From an uncultured Clostridia bacterium (GTDB lineage: Bacteria; Bacillota; Clostridia; Christensenellales; Borkfalkiaceae): a stretch of DNA of 49,535 bases. The stretch's first letter is position 1. Each line of letters starts with the position of its first letter. The stretch spans positions 1-49,535 of the forward strand of contig CANQXZ010000006.1 of the NCBI GenBank assembly GCA_947627955.1, given 5' to 3'. The notes beneath the pieces were generated by a model, which worked only from the letters and a program-made list of their open reading frames with translations, had not been told where the DNA came from and made no database searches. This document shows, in pieces, positions 31,922-39,657 of this stretch. A program made the translations under genes and the position numbers.

Positions 31922-31945
31922 CGGCGGCATAATTCCGATTGAATA

Positions 31946-31974
31946 TTGACTTTGCGCCGCGGTTGTGTTAAAAT
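31946..31974 (+). promoter_or_regulatory. Promoter of the GH13-glgB pair
   Basis: TTGACT and TAAAAT are 17 bases apart, 40 bases before the ATG. Confidence 0.8.
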
Positions 31975-32013
31975 TCTTTATGGATAAATAACGGCTTTAA
32001 AAGGATTGCCCAG

Positions 32014-34086
32014 ATGATAAACAGAAACGCCCTGTTCAGCGACGAGACCCGCAGATACAAGACCCCTTACGAGCCCTTTCCCGGGGACCGCGTGACGGTG
32101 CGTATACGCACCCTCGCCAACGACGCGTTAAACGTGTACGTGGTCATAAACGGTTTGAAGCGGGAGATGAAGAAGATGTCCGTTTCCACCCGCAGGGAGA
32201 TGGTCTCCGTGAGGAAAGACGTCTTTTTCGACTATTACGAGTACTCTTTCAAGTGCCCCGAAAGGCACGTCAGATATTACTTTATCGTCTCCGACGCGGA
32301 CGACGCAGTGTACTATAACCGCCTCGGCTGCGTGGAGAACGCCCAAACGGAGTACGACTTTTCCTTTGTGCCCGGCTTCCACGTGCCCGATTGGGCGAAG
32401 GGCGCGGTGTTCTACCAGATATTCCCCGACCGCTTCTGCAACGGGGATCCCTCCAACGACGTGGAGGACAACGAGTACTACTATACGGGCGGGCACTCCA
32501 AGCGGATAAGGGAGTGGTATAAGTTCCCCGACGAGCTGGACGTGCGCTGTTTTTACGGCGGCGATCTGCAGGGGGTAATGCAAAAGCTCGACTATTTGCA
32601 GGACCTCGGCGTGGAGGCGATATACTTCAATCCCCTCTTCGTCTCGCCCTCCAACCATAAATACGACACGCAGGACTACGAATATATCGACCCCCACCTC
32701 GCGGTGATAGAGGAGGACGTGGACCACAGGATGCAGCATTGGGAGAAGCATAACGGCTTCGCCCCCAAGTACATCACGCGCACCACGAGCAAGGTCAACC
32801 TCGAAAAGAGCAACGAATATTTCTGCAAGCTCATAGCCGAGATACACAGGCGCGGGATGAAGGCTGTCATAGACGGCGTTTTCAACCACTGCGGCTCCTT
32901 CAACAAGTGGATGGACAGGGAGGGGATATATCTCGGCAAAGAGGGCTACGCCGAGGGCGCTTACCAATCGGCGAAGAGCCCTTACAGGAGCTATTTCAAG
33001 TTCAAAAGGCCCAACGAGGCGAGGAGCGCCTACGAGGGCTGGTGGAATTTCGAAACTCTCCCCAAGCTCAACTATGAAAACAGCAAGGAGCTGGAAAGCT
33101 ATATAATCTCCACGGGCAGCAAGTGGGTGTCAGAGCCCTTCGACGTGGACGGCTGGCGGCTCGACGTCGCCGCCGATTTGGGGCACAGCGCAAAGTACAA
33201 CCACAAATTCTGGAAGATGTTCCGCGAGCGCGTGCGCGAAGCCAATCCCGAGGCGTTCGTGTTCGCCGAGCACTACGGCTCGCCCGAGAGCTGGTTCGAC
33301 GGCAAGGAGTGGGACTCCGTGATGAATTACGACGCCTTTATGGAGCCCGTCACGTGGTTTTTGACGGGCATGGAGAAGCACTCCGAGGCGTTTGACGAGT
33401 CCAAGCTGTGGGACGGCAAGGCGTTCTTCGCCTCGATGTTCAAGAACATGGCGCGCTTCCCCCGCCCCGCCCTCGATTCGGCGCTCAACCAGCTCTCCAA
33501 CCACGACCATTCCCGCTTTCTCACCCGCACGAACCGCACCGTGGGCACCACGCGCACCAAGGGTCCGCAGGAGGCGGGCTACAACGTGGATAAGCGCACC
33601 ATGGAGCTCGCCGTGCTCATACAGATGACGTGGCCGGGCTCGCCCGGGATATACTACGCCGACGAGGCGGGACAGGTGGGGTGGAGCGACCCCGACAGCC
33701 GCAGGACGTACCCGTGGGGCAACGAGGATATGCAGCTAATCGAGTTCCACAAGCAGGCGATAAAGCTCAGAAAGAAGATAAAATGCCTCAAAATGGGCAG
33801 CATAAAGAGGCTGGACGCGGGTAACGGCTATATAATCTACGGCAGGTTCGACGAGGACGAGTGCTGCGTGGTAACGCTCAACTGTTCGGACGGCGAGGTC
33901 AGCCTCAACGCGCCCGTGTGGGAGCTCGGGGTGCCCCGCAACGGCGTGAAGATGACGAGAAAGTTCTTCTGCGGGAACTACGGTTTCGACCTCGAAGAGA
34001 CCGAAAACGAAGTGCGCTTCGGCAGGATGCTGGAGACTCTTCCTCCGCAGTCGGCAAGCGTGTATTACTACAAATTCGGCAAATGA
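32014..34086 (+). CDS. GH13 alpha-amylase family enzyme (neopullulanase/cyclomaltodextrinase type)
   Basis: A 690-residue glycoside hydrolase family 13 enzyme. An N-terminal CBM34-like beta domain (about 1-125) precedes the barrel. The barrel has FYQIFPDRFCNGDP, the catalytic nucleophile Asp384 in GWRLDVA, the acid/base Glu419 in FAEHYG and Asp498 in LSNHDHSRF. This arrangement is typical of neopullulanases, maltogenic amylases and cyclomaltodextrinases. There is no signal peptide, so it acts on imported or internal alpha-glucans. It precedes glgB by 57 bases, suggesting a role in glycogen handling. Confidence 0.9.
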   Translation: MINRNALFSDETRRYKTPYEPFPGDRVTVRIRTLANDALNVYVVINGLKREMKKMSVSTRREMVSVRKDVFFDYYEYSFKCPERHVRYYFIVSDADDAVYYNRLGCVENAQTEYDFSFVPGFHVPDWAKGAVFYQIFPDRFCNGDPSNDVEDNEYYYTGGHSKRIREWYKFPDELDVRCFYGGDLQGVMQKLDYLQDLGVEAIYFNPLFVSPSNHKYDTQDYEYIDPHLAVIEEDVDHRMQHWEKHNGFAPKYITRTTSKVNLEKSNEYFCKLIAEIHRRGMKAVIDGVFNHCGSFNKWMDREGIYLGKEGYAEGAYQSAKSPYRSYFKFKRPNEARSAYEGWWNFETLPKLNYENSKELESYIISTGSKWVSEPFDVDGWRLDVAADLGHSAKYNHKFWKMFRERVREANPEAFVFAEHYGSPESWFDGKEWDSVMNYDAFMEPVTWFLTGMEKHSEAFDESKLWDGKAFFASMFKNMARFPRPALDSALNQLSNHDHSRFLTRTNRTVGTTRTKGPQEAGYNVDKRTMELAVLIQMTWPGSPGIYYADEAGQVGWSDPDSRRTYPWGNEDMQLIEFHKQAIKLRKKIKCLKMGSIKRLDAGNGYIIYGRFDEDECCVVTLNCSDGEVSLNAPVWELGVPRNGVKMTRKFFCGNYGFDLEETENEVRFGRMLETLPPQSASVYYYKFGK

Positions 34087-34143
34087 CGGAAATACCGCCG
34101 CACGCGCGGCGCGGAATATAAGAAAATTTTTCAGGGGGAAAAC

Positions 34144-36195
34144 ATGGATAGATTTTTCGGCGATCTGGACAGATATCTGTTCCATCACGGCACACATTAC
34201 GAACTGTACAACAAGATGGGGGCGCACCTTGCCGAGCACAACGGGGTGCGCGGCGTGCACTTCGTGCTCTGGGCGCCCAACGCGCGCGCAGTCTGCGTTC
34301 TCTCCGACGGCAACGGCTGGACGCCGTGGAGGGACGTCATGGAAAAGGTGGACGACTCCATATGGGAGCTGTTCGTGCCCGGAATGTGCGAGGGGGTAAA
34401 GTACAAGTATCTCGTCGTGCGCGCCGACGGCAGCGAGGTGCAGAAGATCGACCCGTACGCCTTCCGTTCGGAGCTCCGCCCCGCAAACGCCTCGATAGTC
34501 TGCGATTACGACAAATACGGGTGGACGGACGGCGAGTGGCGCAAGGCAAAGAGCGAGGAGAACTTCCTCGAAAAGCCCATGGCTGTTTACGAGGTGCACC
34601 TCGGCAGCTGGAAAAAGGACCTCTCCAAGTGGGACGAGGACCAATATTTCGATTACAGGCGGCTCGCGCACGAGCTCGCGGAATACGTCAACTATATGGG
34701 ATATACGCACGTCGAGCTGATGGGCATCTGCGAATATCCCTTCGACCCGTCGTGGGGCTATCAGGTGACGGGATACTTTTCTCCCACCTCCCGCTACGGC
34801 ACGCCCGAGGACTTCCAATATTTCGTCGACTACATGCACAAGTGCGGCATAGGCGTTATCCTCGATTGGGTGCCCGCGCACTTCCCCAAGGACGACTTCG
34901 GGCTCGCCAACTTTGACGGCACGCCCCTCTACGAATACGCCGACCCCCTGCGCGCAGAATATCCCGAGTGGGGCACAAAGGCGTTCGATCTGGGCAAAAA
35001 GGAGGTCTCCAACTTCCTCATAGCCTCCGCCTTCTTCTGGGTGGAAAAATATCACGTGGACGCCCTCCGCGTGGACGCCGTGGCGGCTATGTTCTATAAC
35101 AGCTTCGGCAGGGAACAGTGGCGCCCGAACATGTACGGCGGAAACGAAAACCTCGAGAGCTTCGAGTTCTTCCGCCACCTGAACAGCGTTTTGCGCCAGC
35201 GCACGAGCGCCTTCCTCATCGCTGAGGACAGCTCCATAATAGAGGGCGTCACCAAGCCCGCCAAAAAGGGCGGCTTCGGGTTCGGGCTCAAATGGAACAT
35301 GGGCTGGATGAACGACACGCTCACATATATCAAAAAGGACCCCATTTACCGCCCCTATCACCATTGGCTGCTCACGCATACCTTCGAGTATATCTTCAAC
35401 GAGAACTATATGCTCGTCCTCTCGCACGACGAGGTCGTCTACGGCAAGGGGAGCATGTACAACAAGTTCCCGGGCAACAGAATGGACAAGTTCGGCTCCC
35501 TCAAAGCCCTATATACCATGATGATGGGTCACCCCGGCAAAAAACTGCTGTTCATGGGTCAGGACTTCGCGCAGGAGAACGAGTGGAACTTCCGCACGGG
35601 TCTCGATTGGTGGCTCGCCGACGACGAGGGTCACCGCGACGTCATGAACTGTTACCGCACCCTTCTGCACATATACAGGGAGCGCCCCGTGCTCTATAAC
35701 GACTGCGGCGGACCCAAGACCTTCGAGTGGATAAATTCGGGCGACTTCAACCGCAACATATTCACGTTTATAAGGCGCAACCCGTGGAACTACAACAACG
35801 CGCTCATATTCGTGGTGAACTTCGCGCCCGTGGAGAGATGGGAGATGGGCGTCGGCGCCCCTCTTCCGGGGAAATACAAGAGGATATTCTCCACCTATCC
35901 CGACGGGAGCCCGCTCGAGATCGACGCCCGCGAAGAGCTGTGCGACGGCAGACCCTATAAGCTCGTGTTCGATCTGCGCCCCTTCGAGGCGGCGATATTC
36001 GAGGTGCCCTATGTGGAGAGCACTCCCGAGGAGCAGAAGGAGGAAAAGACCGTCCGCAACAGGATAAAGAGGGCGCACAGGGAGGCGAAAAACGACGATT
36101 CGCACATCCCGCAGATCCCCCCTCACCCCGACCAGACGGCGGAAGAGGTAAAGCCCGCCCCCAAAAAGCGCGCTTCCCGCAAAAAGACGGTATAA
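34144..36195 (+). CDS. glgB: 1,4-alpha-glucan branching enzyme
   Basis: A 683-residue GH13 branching enzyme. An N-terminal CBM48 domain is followed by the barrel with GSWKKD, ELMGICEYPFDPSWGYQVTG, nucleophile Asp311 (ALRVDAVAAM), acid/base Glu361 (IAEDSS) and Asp429 (LSHDEVVYGKGS). It makes the alpha-1,6 branches of glycogen. No other glg genes are in the window. About 50 residues at the C-terminus (from EEQKEEKT to RASRKKTV) form a charged, Lys/Arg/Pro-rich tail beyond the usual end of the family. Confidence 0.95.
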   Translation: MDRFFGDLDRYLFHHGTHYELYNKMGAHLAEHNGVRGVHFVLWAPNARAVCVLSDGNGWTPWRDVMEKVDDSIWELFVPGMCEGVKYKYLVVRADGSEVQKIDPYAFRSELRPANASIVCDYDKYGWTDGEWRKAKSEENFLEKPMAVYEVHLGSWKKDLSKWDEDQYFDYRRLAHELAEYVNYMGYTHVELMGICEYPFDPSWGYQVTGYFSPTSRYGTPEDFQYFVDYMHKCGIGVILDWVPAHFPKDDFGLANFDGTPLYEYADPLRAEYPEWGTKAFDLGKKEVSNFLIASAFFWVEKYHVDALRVDAVAAMFYNSFGREQWRPNMYGGNENLESFEFFRHLNSVLRQRTSAFLIAEDSSIIEGVTKPAKKGGFGFGLKWNMGWMNDTLTYIKKDPIYRPYHHWLLTHTFEYIFNENYMLVLSHDEVVYGKGSMYNKFPGNRMDKFGSLKALYTMMMGHPGKKLLFMGQDFAQENEWNFRTGLDWWLADDEGHRDVMNCYRTLLHIYRERPVLYNDCGGPKTFEWINSGDFNRNIFTFIRRNPWNYNNALIFVVNFAPVERWEMGVGAPLPGKYKRIFSTYPDGSPLEIDAREELCDGRPYKLVFDLRPFEAAIFEVPYVESTPEEQKEEKTVRNRIKRAHREAKNDDSHIPQIPPHPDQTAEEVKPAPKKRASRKKTV

Positions 36196-36225
36196 ACCGC
36201 TTCATAATTTTTGACTTACGAAAAA

Positions 36226-36256
36226 GCCGTGCGCGGAATATCCGCGCACGGCTTTA
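36226..36256 (+). terminator. Intrinsic terminator after glgB
   Basis: A 12-bp perfect stem GCCGTGCGCGGA / TCCGCGCACGGC with loop ATA, then TTTA. Confidence 0.8.
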
Positions 36257-36269
36257 CTGCGATAGGAAA

Positions 36270-36365
36270 TCAGATCTCTTTCAGCCCGAGCAAAAAGTCG
36301 GTAGAAACGTTGAAATAACAGGCAATCTTTAAGAGTGAATCGTAGTAAATTTTCTCGGGCGGAAC
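36270..36365 (-). pseudogene. C-terminal remnant of an XRE-family HTH regulator
   Basis: Thirty-one codons on the minus strand end in a TGA and encode PPEKIYYDSLLKIACYFNVS followed by TDFLLGLKEI. This is the usual end of a Cro/CI-type HTH domain (LLKIADYFNVSxDYLLG). There is no start codon or N-terminal half; upstream the frame enters a terminator hairpin. It is therefore a leftover of a deleted regulator gene. Confidence 0.65.
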
Positions 36366-36396
36366 GCATTTGTTCGTTCCGCCCCTATATTTTTTA
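36357..36396 (+). terminator. Hairpin with T-run upstream of nadA
   Basis: GGGCGGAACG / CGTTCCGCCC with an 8-base loop is followed by CTATATTTTTT. On the plus strand this is terminator-like and insulates nadA from upstream transcription. Confidence 0.6.
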
Positions 36397-36404
36397 AAAA
36401 GTTG

Positions 36405-36433
36405 TTGACCTTGCAAAAAATATGGTGTATAAT
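36405..36433 (+). promoter_or_regulatory. Promoter of nadA
   Basis: TTGACC and TATAAT are 17 bases apart, 25 bases before the ATG. Confidence 0.85.
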
Positions 36434-36458
36434 TCCCATATATTCGGTAGGTAATCGT

Positions 36459-37373
36459 ATGATAAAAGATTTACAGCTGGAGATAGAGAGGCTGAAAAGG
36501 GAGAATGACGCGTGCGTGCTCGCCCACAGCTATATGTCCGAGGACGTGTGCGAAGTCGCCGATTTCGTGGGCGACAGCTACGCGCTGGCGGTCAAAGCCA
36601 AGTCTGCGCCGCAGTCGCACGTGATAATGTGCGGGGTGCGCTTCATGGCGGAGACGGTGAAGATGCTCTCGCCCCAAAAAAAGGTGACTCTCGCCCACCC
36701 GCTCGCGGGCTGCCCCATGGCGGAGCAGATGGACAGGGACGTCATTGCGGAAGTCAAAAAGATGTACCCCGGCTATGCCGTCGTCGCCTACATAAACACC
36801 ACGGCGAGCCTCAAGACCATAGCCGACTACTGCGTCACCTCTTCGAGCGCGGTGAAGATATGCCGCGCCATACCCGAAAAGGACATTCTCTTCATACCCG
36901 ACATAAATCTCGGCACTTTTGTCAAGGATCGGATCCCCGAAAAGAACTTCAAACTGCTCTCGGGCGGCTGCCCCACCCATGCGAGGATAGAGGAGAGGGA
37001 CGTGCTCCTCGCCAAAAAGCTCCACCCGCAGGCTCTCGTGCTCGTTCACCCCGAGTGCCGCCCCGAAGTCGTGAGCCACGCCGACTACGTGGGCTCCACG
37101 TCGGGGATAATGGAATACGCCGCATCCTCGCCCGCGGAGGAGTTCATAATAGGCACGGAAAACAGCATAGTCCAACACCTTAAATTCGCGCATCCCGCAA
37201 AGAGATTTTACGAACTTTCCAAGGATATCGTGTGCCACAACATGAAGCTCACGACCCTTCCCGACGTGTACGCCTGCCTTACGGGGACGGGCGGCGAGGA
37301 GATAGTCCTCGGCGAAGACGTCATCAGGCAAGCCGTCAGGTGCATAGAGAGAATGATAGCTCTCGGAGGCTGA
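36459..37373 (+). CDS. nadA: Quinolinate synthase
   Basis: A 304-residue NadA, the [4Fe-4S] enzyme condensing iminoaspartate and dihydroxyacetone phosphate to quinolinate for NAD synthesis. Evidence: VCEVADFVGDSY, IMCGVRFMAETVKML (first cluster Cys), TSSSAVKICRA, HPECRPEV (second), STSGIMEYA and KLTTLPDVYACLTGTGGEEI (third). nadB and nadC are not in the window. It is followed within 5 bases by the Rrf2 regulator and then Fe-S assembly genes, which fits its cluster requirement. The start is the ATG behind the weak AGGT site 26 bases from the -10. Confidence 0.95.
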   Translation: MIKDLQLEIERLKRENDACVLAHSYMSEDVCEVADFVGDSYALAVKAKSAPQSHVIMCGVRFMAETVKMLSPQKKVTLAHPLAGCPMAEQMDRDVIAEVKKMYPGYAVVAYINTTASLKTIADYCVTSSSAVKICRAIPEKDILFIPDINLGTFVKDRIPEKNFKLLSGGCPTHARIEERDVLLAKKLHPQALVLVHPECRPEVVSHADYVGSTSGIMEYAASSPAEEFIIGTENSIVQHLKFAHPAKRFYELSKDIVCHNMKLTTLPDVYACLTGTGGEEIVLGEDVIRQAVRCIERMIALGG

Positions 37374-37378
37374 CAATT

Positions 37379-37777
37379 ATGATGATAACCACAAAGGGCA
37401 GGAACGCCCTCAAAGTTATGGTGGACCTCGCCCGCCACGAGGGGGAGGGATATATCTCCCTTGCGGACGTGGCTGAAAGGCAGAGGGAAAGCCTGAAATA
37501 TCTCGAAACTTCGGCAAAGCAGCTCACGTCGGCGGGGCTCGTCGTGTCGGCGCGCGGCAAGAGCGGCGGCTACAAGCTCGCCCGCCCCGCTGCGGAGTAC
37601 ACGGCGGCGGAGATACTGCTCTCGGGCGAGGGCACGCTGGCTCCCGTCAGCTGCCTCGAAGAGGGCTCGGCTCCCTGCGAAAACGCGGGCACCTGCGCCA
37701 CGCTTCCCCTGTTTAAGGAGTTGGACGAAGTGATAATGAACTTCCTCAATTCCAAAAAGCTCTCGGACCTCATATGA
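37379..37777 (+). CDS. Rrf2-family Fe-S-type transcriptional regulator (IscR-like)
   Basis: A 132-residue Rrf2 winged-helix protein. The N-terminus MITTKGRNALKVMVDLA, the recognition region SLKYLETSAKQLTSAGLV and the wing GKSGGYKLARP are typical. Three cysteines in CLEEGSAPCENAGTC (CX7CX5C) match the cluster-binding region of IscR-like members. It likely senses Fe-S status and represses the adjacent Fe-S assembly genes; a 25-bp palindrome lies in the promoter just downstream. Two adjacent ATG codons are possible starts behind GGAGG that overlaps the nadA end. Confidence 0.9.
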   Translation: MMITTKGRNALKVMVDLARHEGEGYISLADVAERQRESLKYLETSAKQLTSAGLVVSARGKSGGYKLARPAAEYTAAEILLSGEGTLAPVSCLEEGSAPCENAGTCATLPLFKELDEVIMNFLNSKKLSDLI

Positions 37778-37803
37778 GCGAAAAAAATTTTGCATAATGC
37801 GTT

Positions 37804-37828
37804 AATTCCTATTGACACAATAGGAATT
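37804..37828. promoter_or_regulatory. 25-bp perfect palindrome, likely Rrf2 operator
   Basis: AATTCCTATTG and CAATAGGAATT form perfect 11-base arms around ACA. The TTGACA -35 box lies across its centre. Size and symmetry suit a dimeric Rrf2 protein, and the regulator gene ends 27 bases upstream. Confidence 0.75.
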
Positions 37829-37840
37829 TAATTTTATAAT
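37812..37840 (+). promoter_or_regulatory. Promoter of nifS-nifU
   Basis: Consensus TTGACA and TATAAT with a 17-base spacer; the -35 is inside the palindromic operator. Confidence 0.9.
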
Positions 37841-37872
37841 ATCGGTATACTGAATATACGGGAAAGAAAAAA

Positions 37873-39069
37873 GTGGAAAAAAGAACTGTTTATGCGGACA
37901 ACGCCGCGACCACGGCGATGAGCGAAAGGGCGTTAGAGGCAATGAAGCCCTGTTTCATGCAAATTTACGGAAATCCCTCTTCCCTGCACAGCGTGGGGCA
38001 GGAGGCGAAAGAACTGCTCGGCGCCTGCCGCGAGAAGATAGCGGCGTGCCTCGGCTGCGAGCCCTCGGAGATATATTTCACCTCGGGCGGAAGCGAGGCG
38101 GATAACCAGTGCATCCGCTCGGCGGCGCTTTTCGGCGCGCGAAAGGGCAAAAGGCACATAGTATCCACCGCGTTCGAGCACCATGCCGTGCTCCACACCC
38201 TCGACAAGCTGAAAAAAGAGGGCTTCGAAGTGACATTGCTCGACGTGCACAAAAACGGCGTGATAACGGCGGAGGAAGTCAAGGCGGCTATCCGCCCAGA
38301 CACGGCTCTCGTCACCGTGATGTACGCCAACAACGAGATAGGCACCATACAGCCCATCCGTGAGATAGGAAAGGTCTGCCGCGAGGCGGGCGTCATATTC
38401 CACACCGACGCCGTTCAGGCGGTCGGGCATATACCCGTGAACGTAAGGGAGGACTGCGTGGATATGCTCTCCCTCTCGGCGCATAAATTCCACGGACCCA
38501 AGGGCGTGGGCGCCCTCTACTGCAAAAAGGGGCTGCCCCTTTCCACCCTCATCGAGGGGGGAGCGCAGGAAAAGGGCAAGCGCGCGGGCACGGAGAACAT
38601 CGCGGGCATAGCGGGGATGGCGGCGGCGCTGGAAGAGGCGTGCGAAAACCTCGGCGCGAACATGGCAAGGCTCACCGCCATGCGCGACAGGCTGATAGCG
38701 GGGCTCCTCAAAATACCCTATTCGGGGCTCAACGGCGACCCCGTGCGCAGGCTTCCCGGCAACGTGAACATGTCGTTCGAGGGCGCGGAGGGCGAGAGCT
38801 TGATACTCTCGGCGGACGCGGAGGGCATATGCCTTTCCTCGGGCTCGGCGTGCACCACGGCTTCGCTCAAACCCTCGCACGTGCTGATGAGCCTCGGGCT
38901 GCCGCACGAGATAGCGCACTGTTCGCTGCGCATAACCCTCGCGGACACCAACACCGAAGAGGACGTGGACTATATGCTCGAAAAATTGCCCGGAGTCGTG
39001 AACAGGGTTAGGAGCTTATCTTCCCTCTGGGACGACTACGTATCGGGCAAAATACCGCACGTATTATGA
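37873..39069 (+). CDS. nifS: Cysteine desulfurase (NifS/IscS type)
   Basis: A 398-residue PLP enzyme that takes sulfur from cysteine for Fe-S clusters. ADNAATT opens the protein, EHHAVL and YANNEIGTIQPI follow, Lys205 in SAHKFHGPKG binds PLP, and Cys327 in SSGSACTT carries the persulfide. The order NifS-NifU after an Rrf2 gene is the common Clostridial Fe-S locus. The start is a GTG; its ribosome site is weak (GGGAAAG). The name nifS follows usual annotation; there are no nitrogen-fixation genes here. Confidence 0.94.
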   Translation: MEKRTVYADNAATTAMSERALEAMKPCFMQIYGNPSSLHSVGQEAKELLGACREKIAACLGCEPSEIYFTSGGSEADNQCIRSAALFGARKGKRHIVSTAFEHHAVLHTLDKLKKEGFEVTLLDVHKNGVITAEEVKAAIRPDTALVTVMYANNEIGTIQPIREIGKVCREAGVIFHTDAVQAVGHIPVNVREDCVDMLSLSAHKFHGPKGVGALYCKKGLPLSTLIEGGAQEKGKRAGTENIAGIAGMAAALEEACENLGANMARLTAMRDRLIAGLLKIPYSGLNGDPVRRLPGNVNMSFEGAEGESLILSADAEGICLSSGSACTTASLKPSHVLMSLGLPHEIAHCSLRITLADTNTEEDVDYMLEKLPGVVNRVRSLSSLWDDYVSGKIPHVL

Positions 39070-39104
39070 CTGAAAACCAACGGAAATAACGGAGGAACAA
39101 ATAT

Positions 39105-39542
39105 ATGGCACTATACAGCGAAAAGGTCATGGACCACTTCACCAATCCCCGCAACGTGGGCGTTATAGAGGACGCCGACGGCGTGGGCGAAGTGGGGAAC
39201 GCCGTCTGCGGCGACATAATGAAGATATATCTCAAGATAGACGGCGGGGTGATAACCGACGTCAAGTTCAAGACGTTCGGGTGCGGCAGCGCGATAGCCT
39301 CGTCGTCCATGGCGACGGAGATGATAAAGGGCAAGCCCCTTTCTCAGGCGCTCGAACTCACCAACAAGGCGGTGGCGGAAGCCCTCGACGGCTTGCCCGC
39401 CCACAAGATGCACTGTTCGGTGCTCGCCGAGGAGGCGATACGCGCGGCGATCAAGGACTATTACGACAGGCACGGCATAGAGTACGACAAATCGCAGTTC
39501 CCCGATCCCCACGAAGAGGAAGAAGAGGGCCCGGAGGACTGA
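39105..39542 (+). CDS. nifU: Fe-S cluster scaffold protein (NifU N-terminal/IscU type)
   Basis: A 145-residue scaffold. It opens MALYSEKVMDHFTNPRNVG and has the three cluster cysteines in VCGD, GCGSAIASSS and MHCSVLAEEA. The C-terminus is an acidic tail of about ten Glu/Asp, longer than usual. Strong GGAGG site. It receives sulfur from the desulfurase encoded 35 bases upstream. Confidence 0.94.
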   Translation: MALYSEKVMDHFTNPRNVGVIEDADGVGEVGNAVCGDIMKIYLKIDGGVITDVKFKTFGCGSAIASSSMATEMIKGKPLSQALELTNKAVAEALDGLPAHKMHCSVLAEEAIRAAIKDYYDRHGIEYDKSQFPDPHEEEEEGPED

Positions 39543-39553
39543 CAGGGCATAGC

Positions 39554-39579
39554 GGGAGCCACGGAGCTTCCGTTTTTTT
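39554..39579 (+). terminator. Intrinsic terminator after nifU
   Basis: A six-pair stem GGGAGC / GCTTCC (one G-T pair) with a 6-base loop is followed by G and seven T. Confidence 0.7.
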
Positions 39580-39591
39580 GCCCTTCTTTTA

Positions 39592-39620
39592 TTGACTTAG
39601 CCGCCCCGTTGCGGTATAAT
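39592..39620 (+). promoter_or_regulatory. Promoter of the glycosyltransferase gene
   Basis: TTGACT and TATAAT with a 17-base spacer. An 8-base inverted repeat (GCCGCCCC at 39600, GGGGCGGC at 39638) brackets the -10 and transcription start and could be an operator. Confidence 0.85.
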
Positions 39621-39657
39621 TACGCTGACCGCCGTTTGGGGCGGCAGGGAGAATCAA

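Noticed and set aside
33736-35427. Minus-strand open frame of about 560 codons opposite the GH13 and glgB genes
   Set aside because: Spans two real genes and their gap on the other strand, has no ribosome site and no recognisable domain.
37873-39542. nifS and nifU as part of a nitrogen fixation cluster
   Set aside because: No nifHDK or related genes; the Rrf2-nifS-nifU set is the general Fe-S assembly locus of Clostridia.
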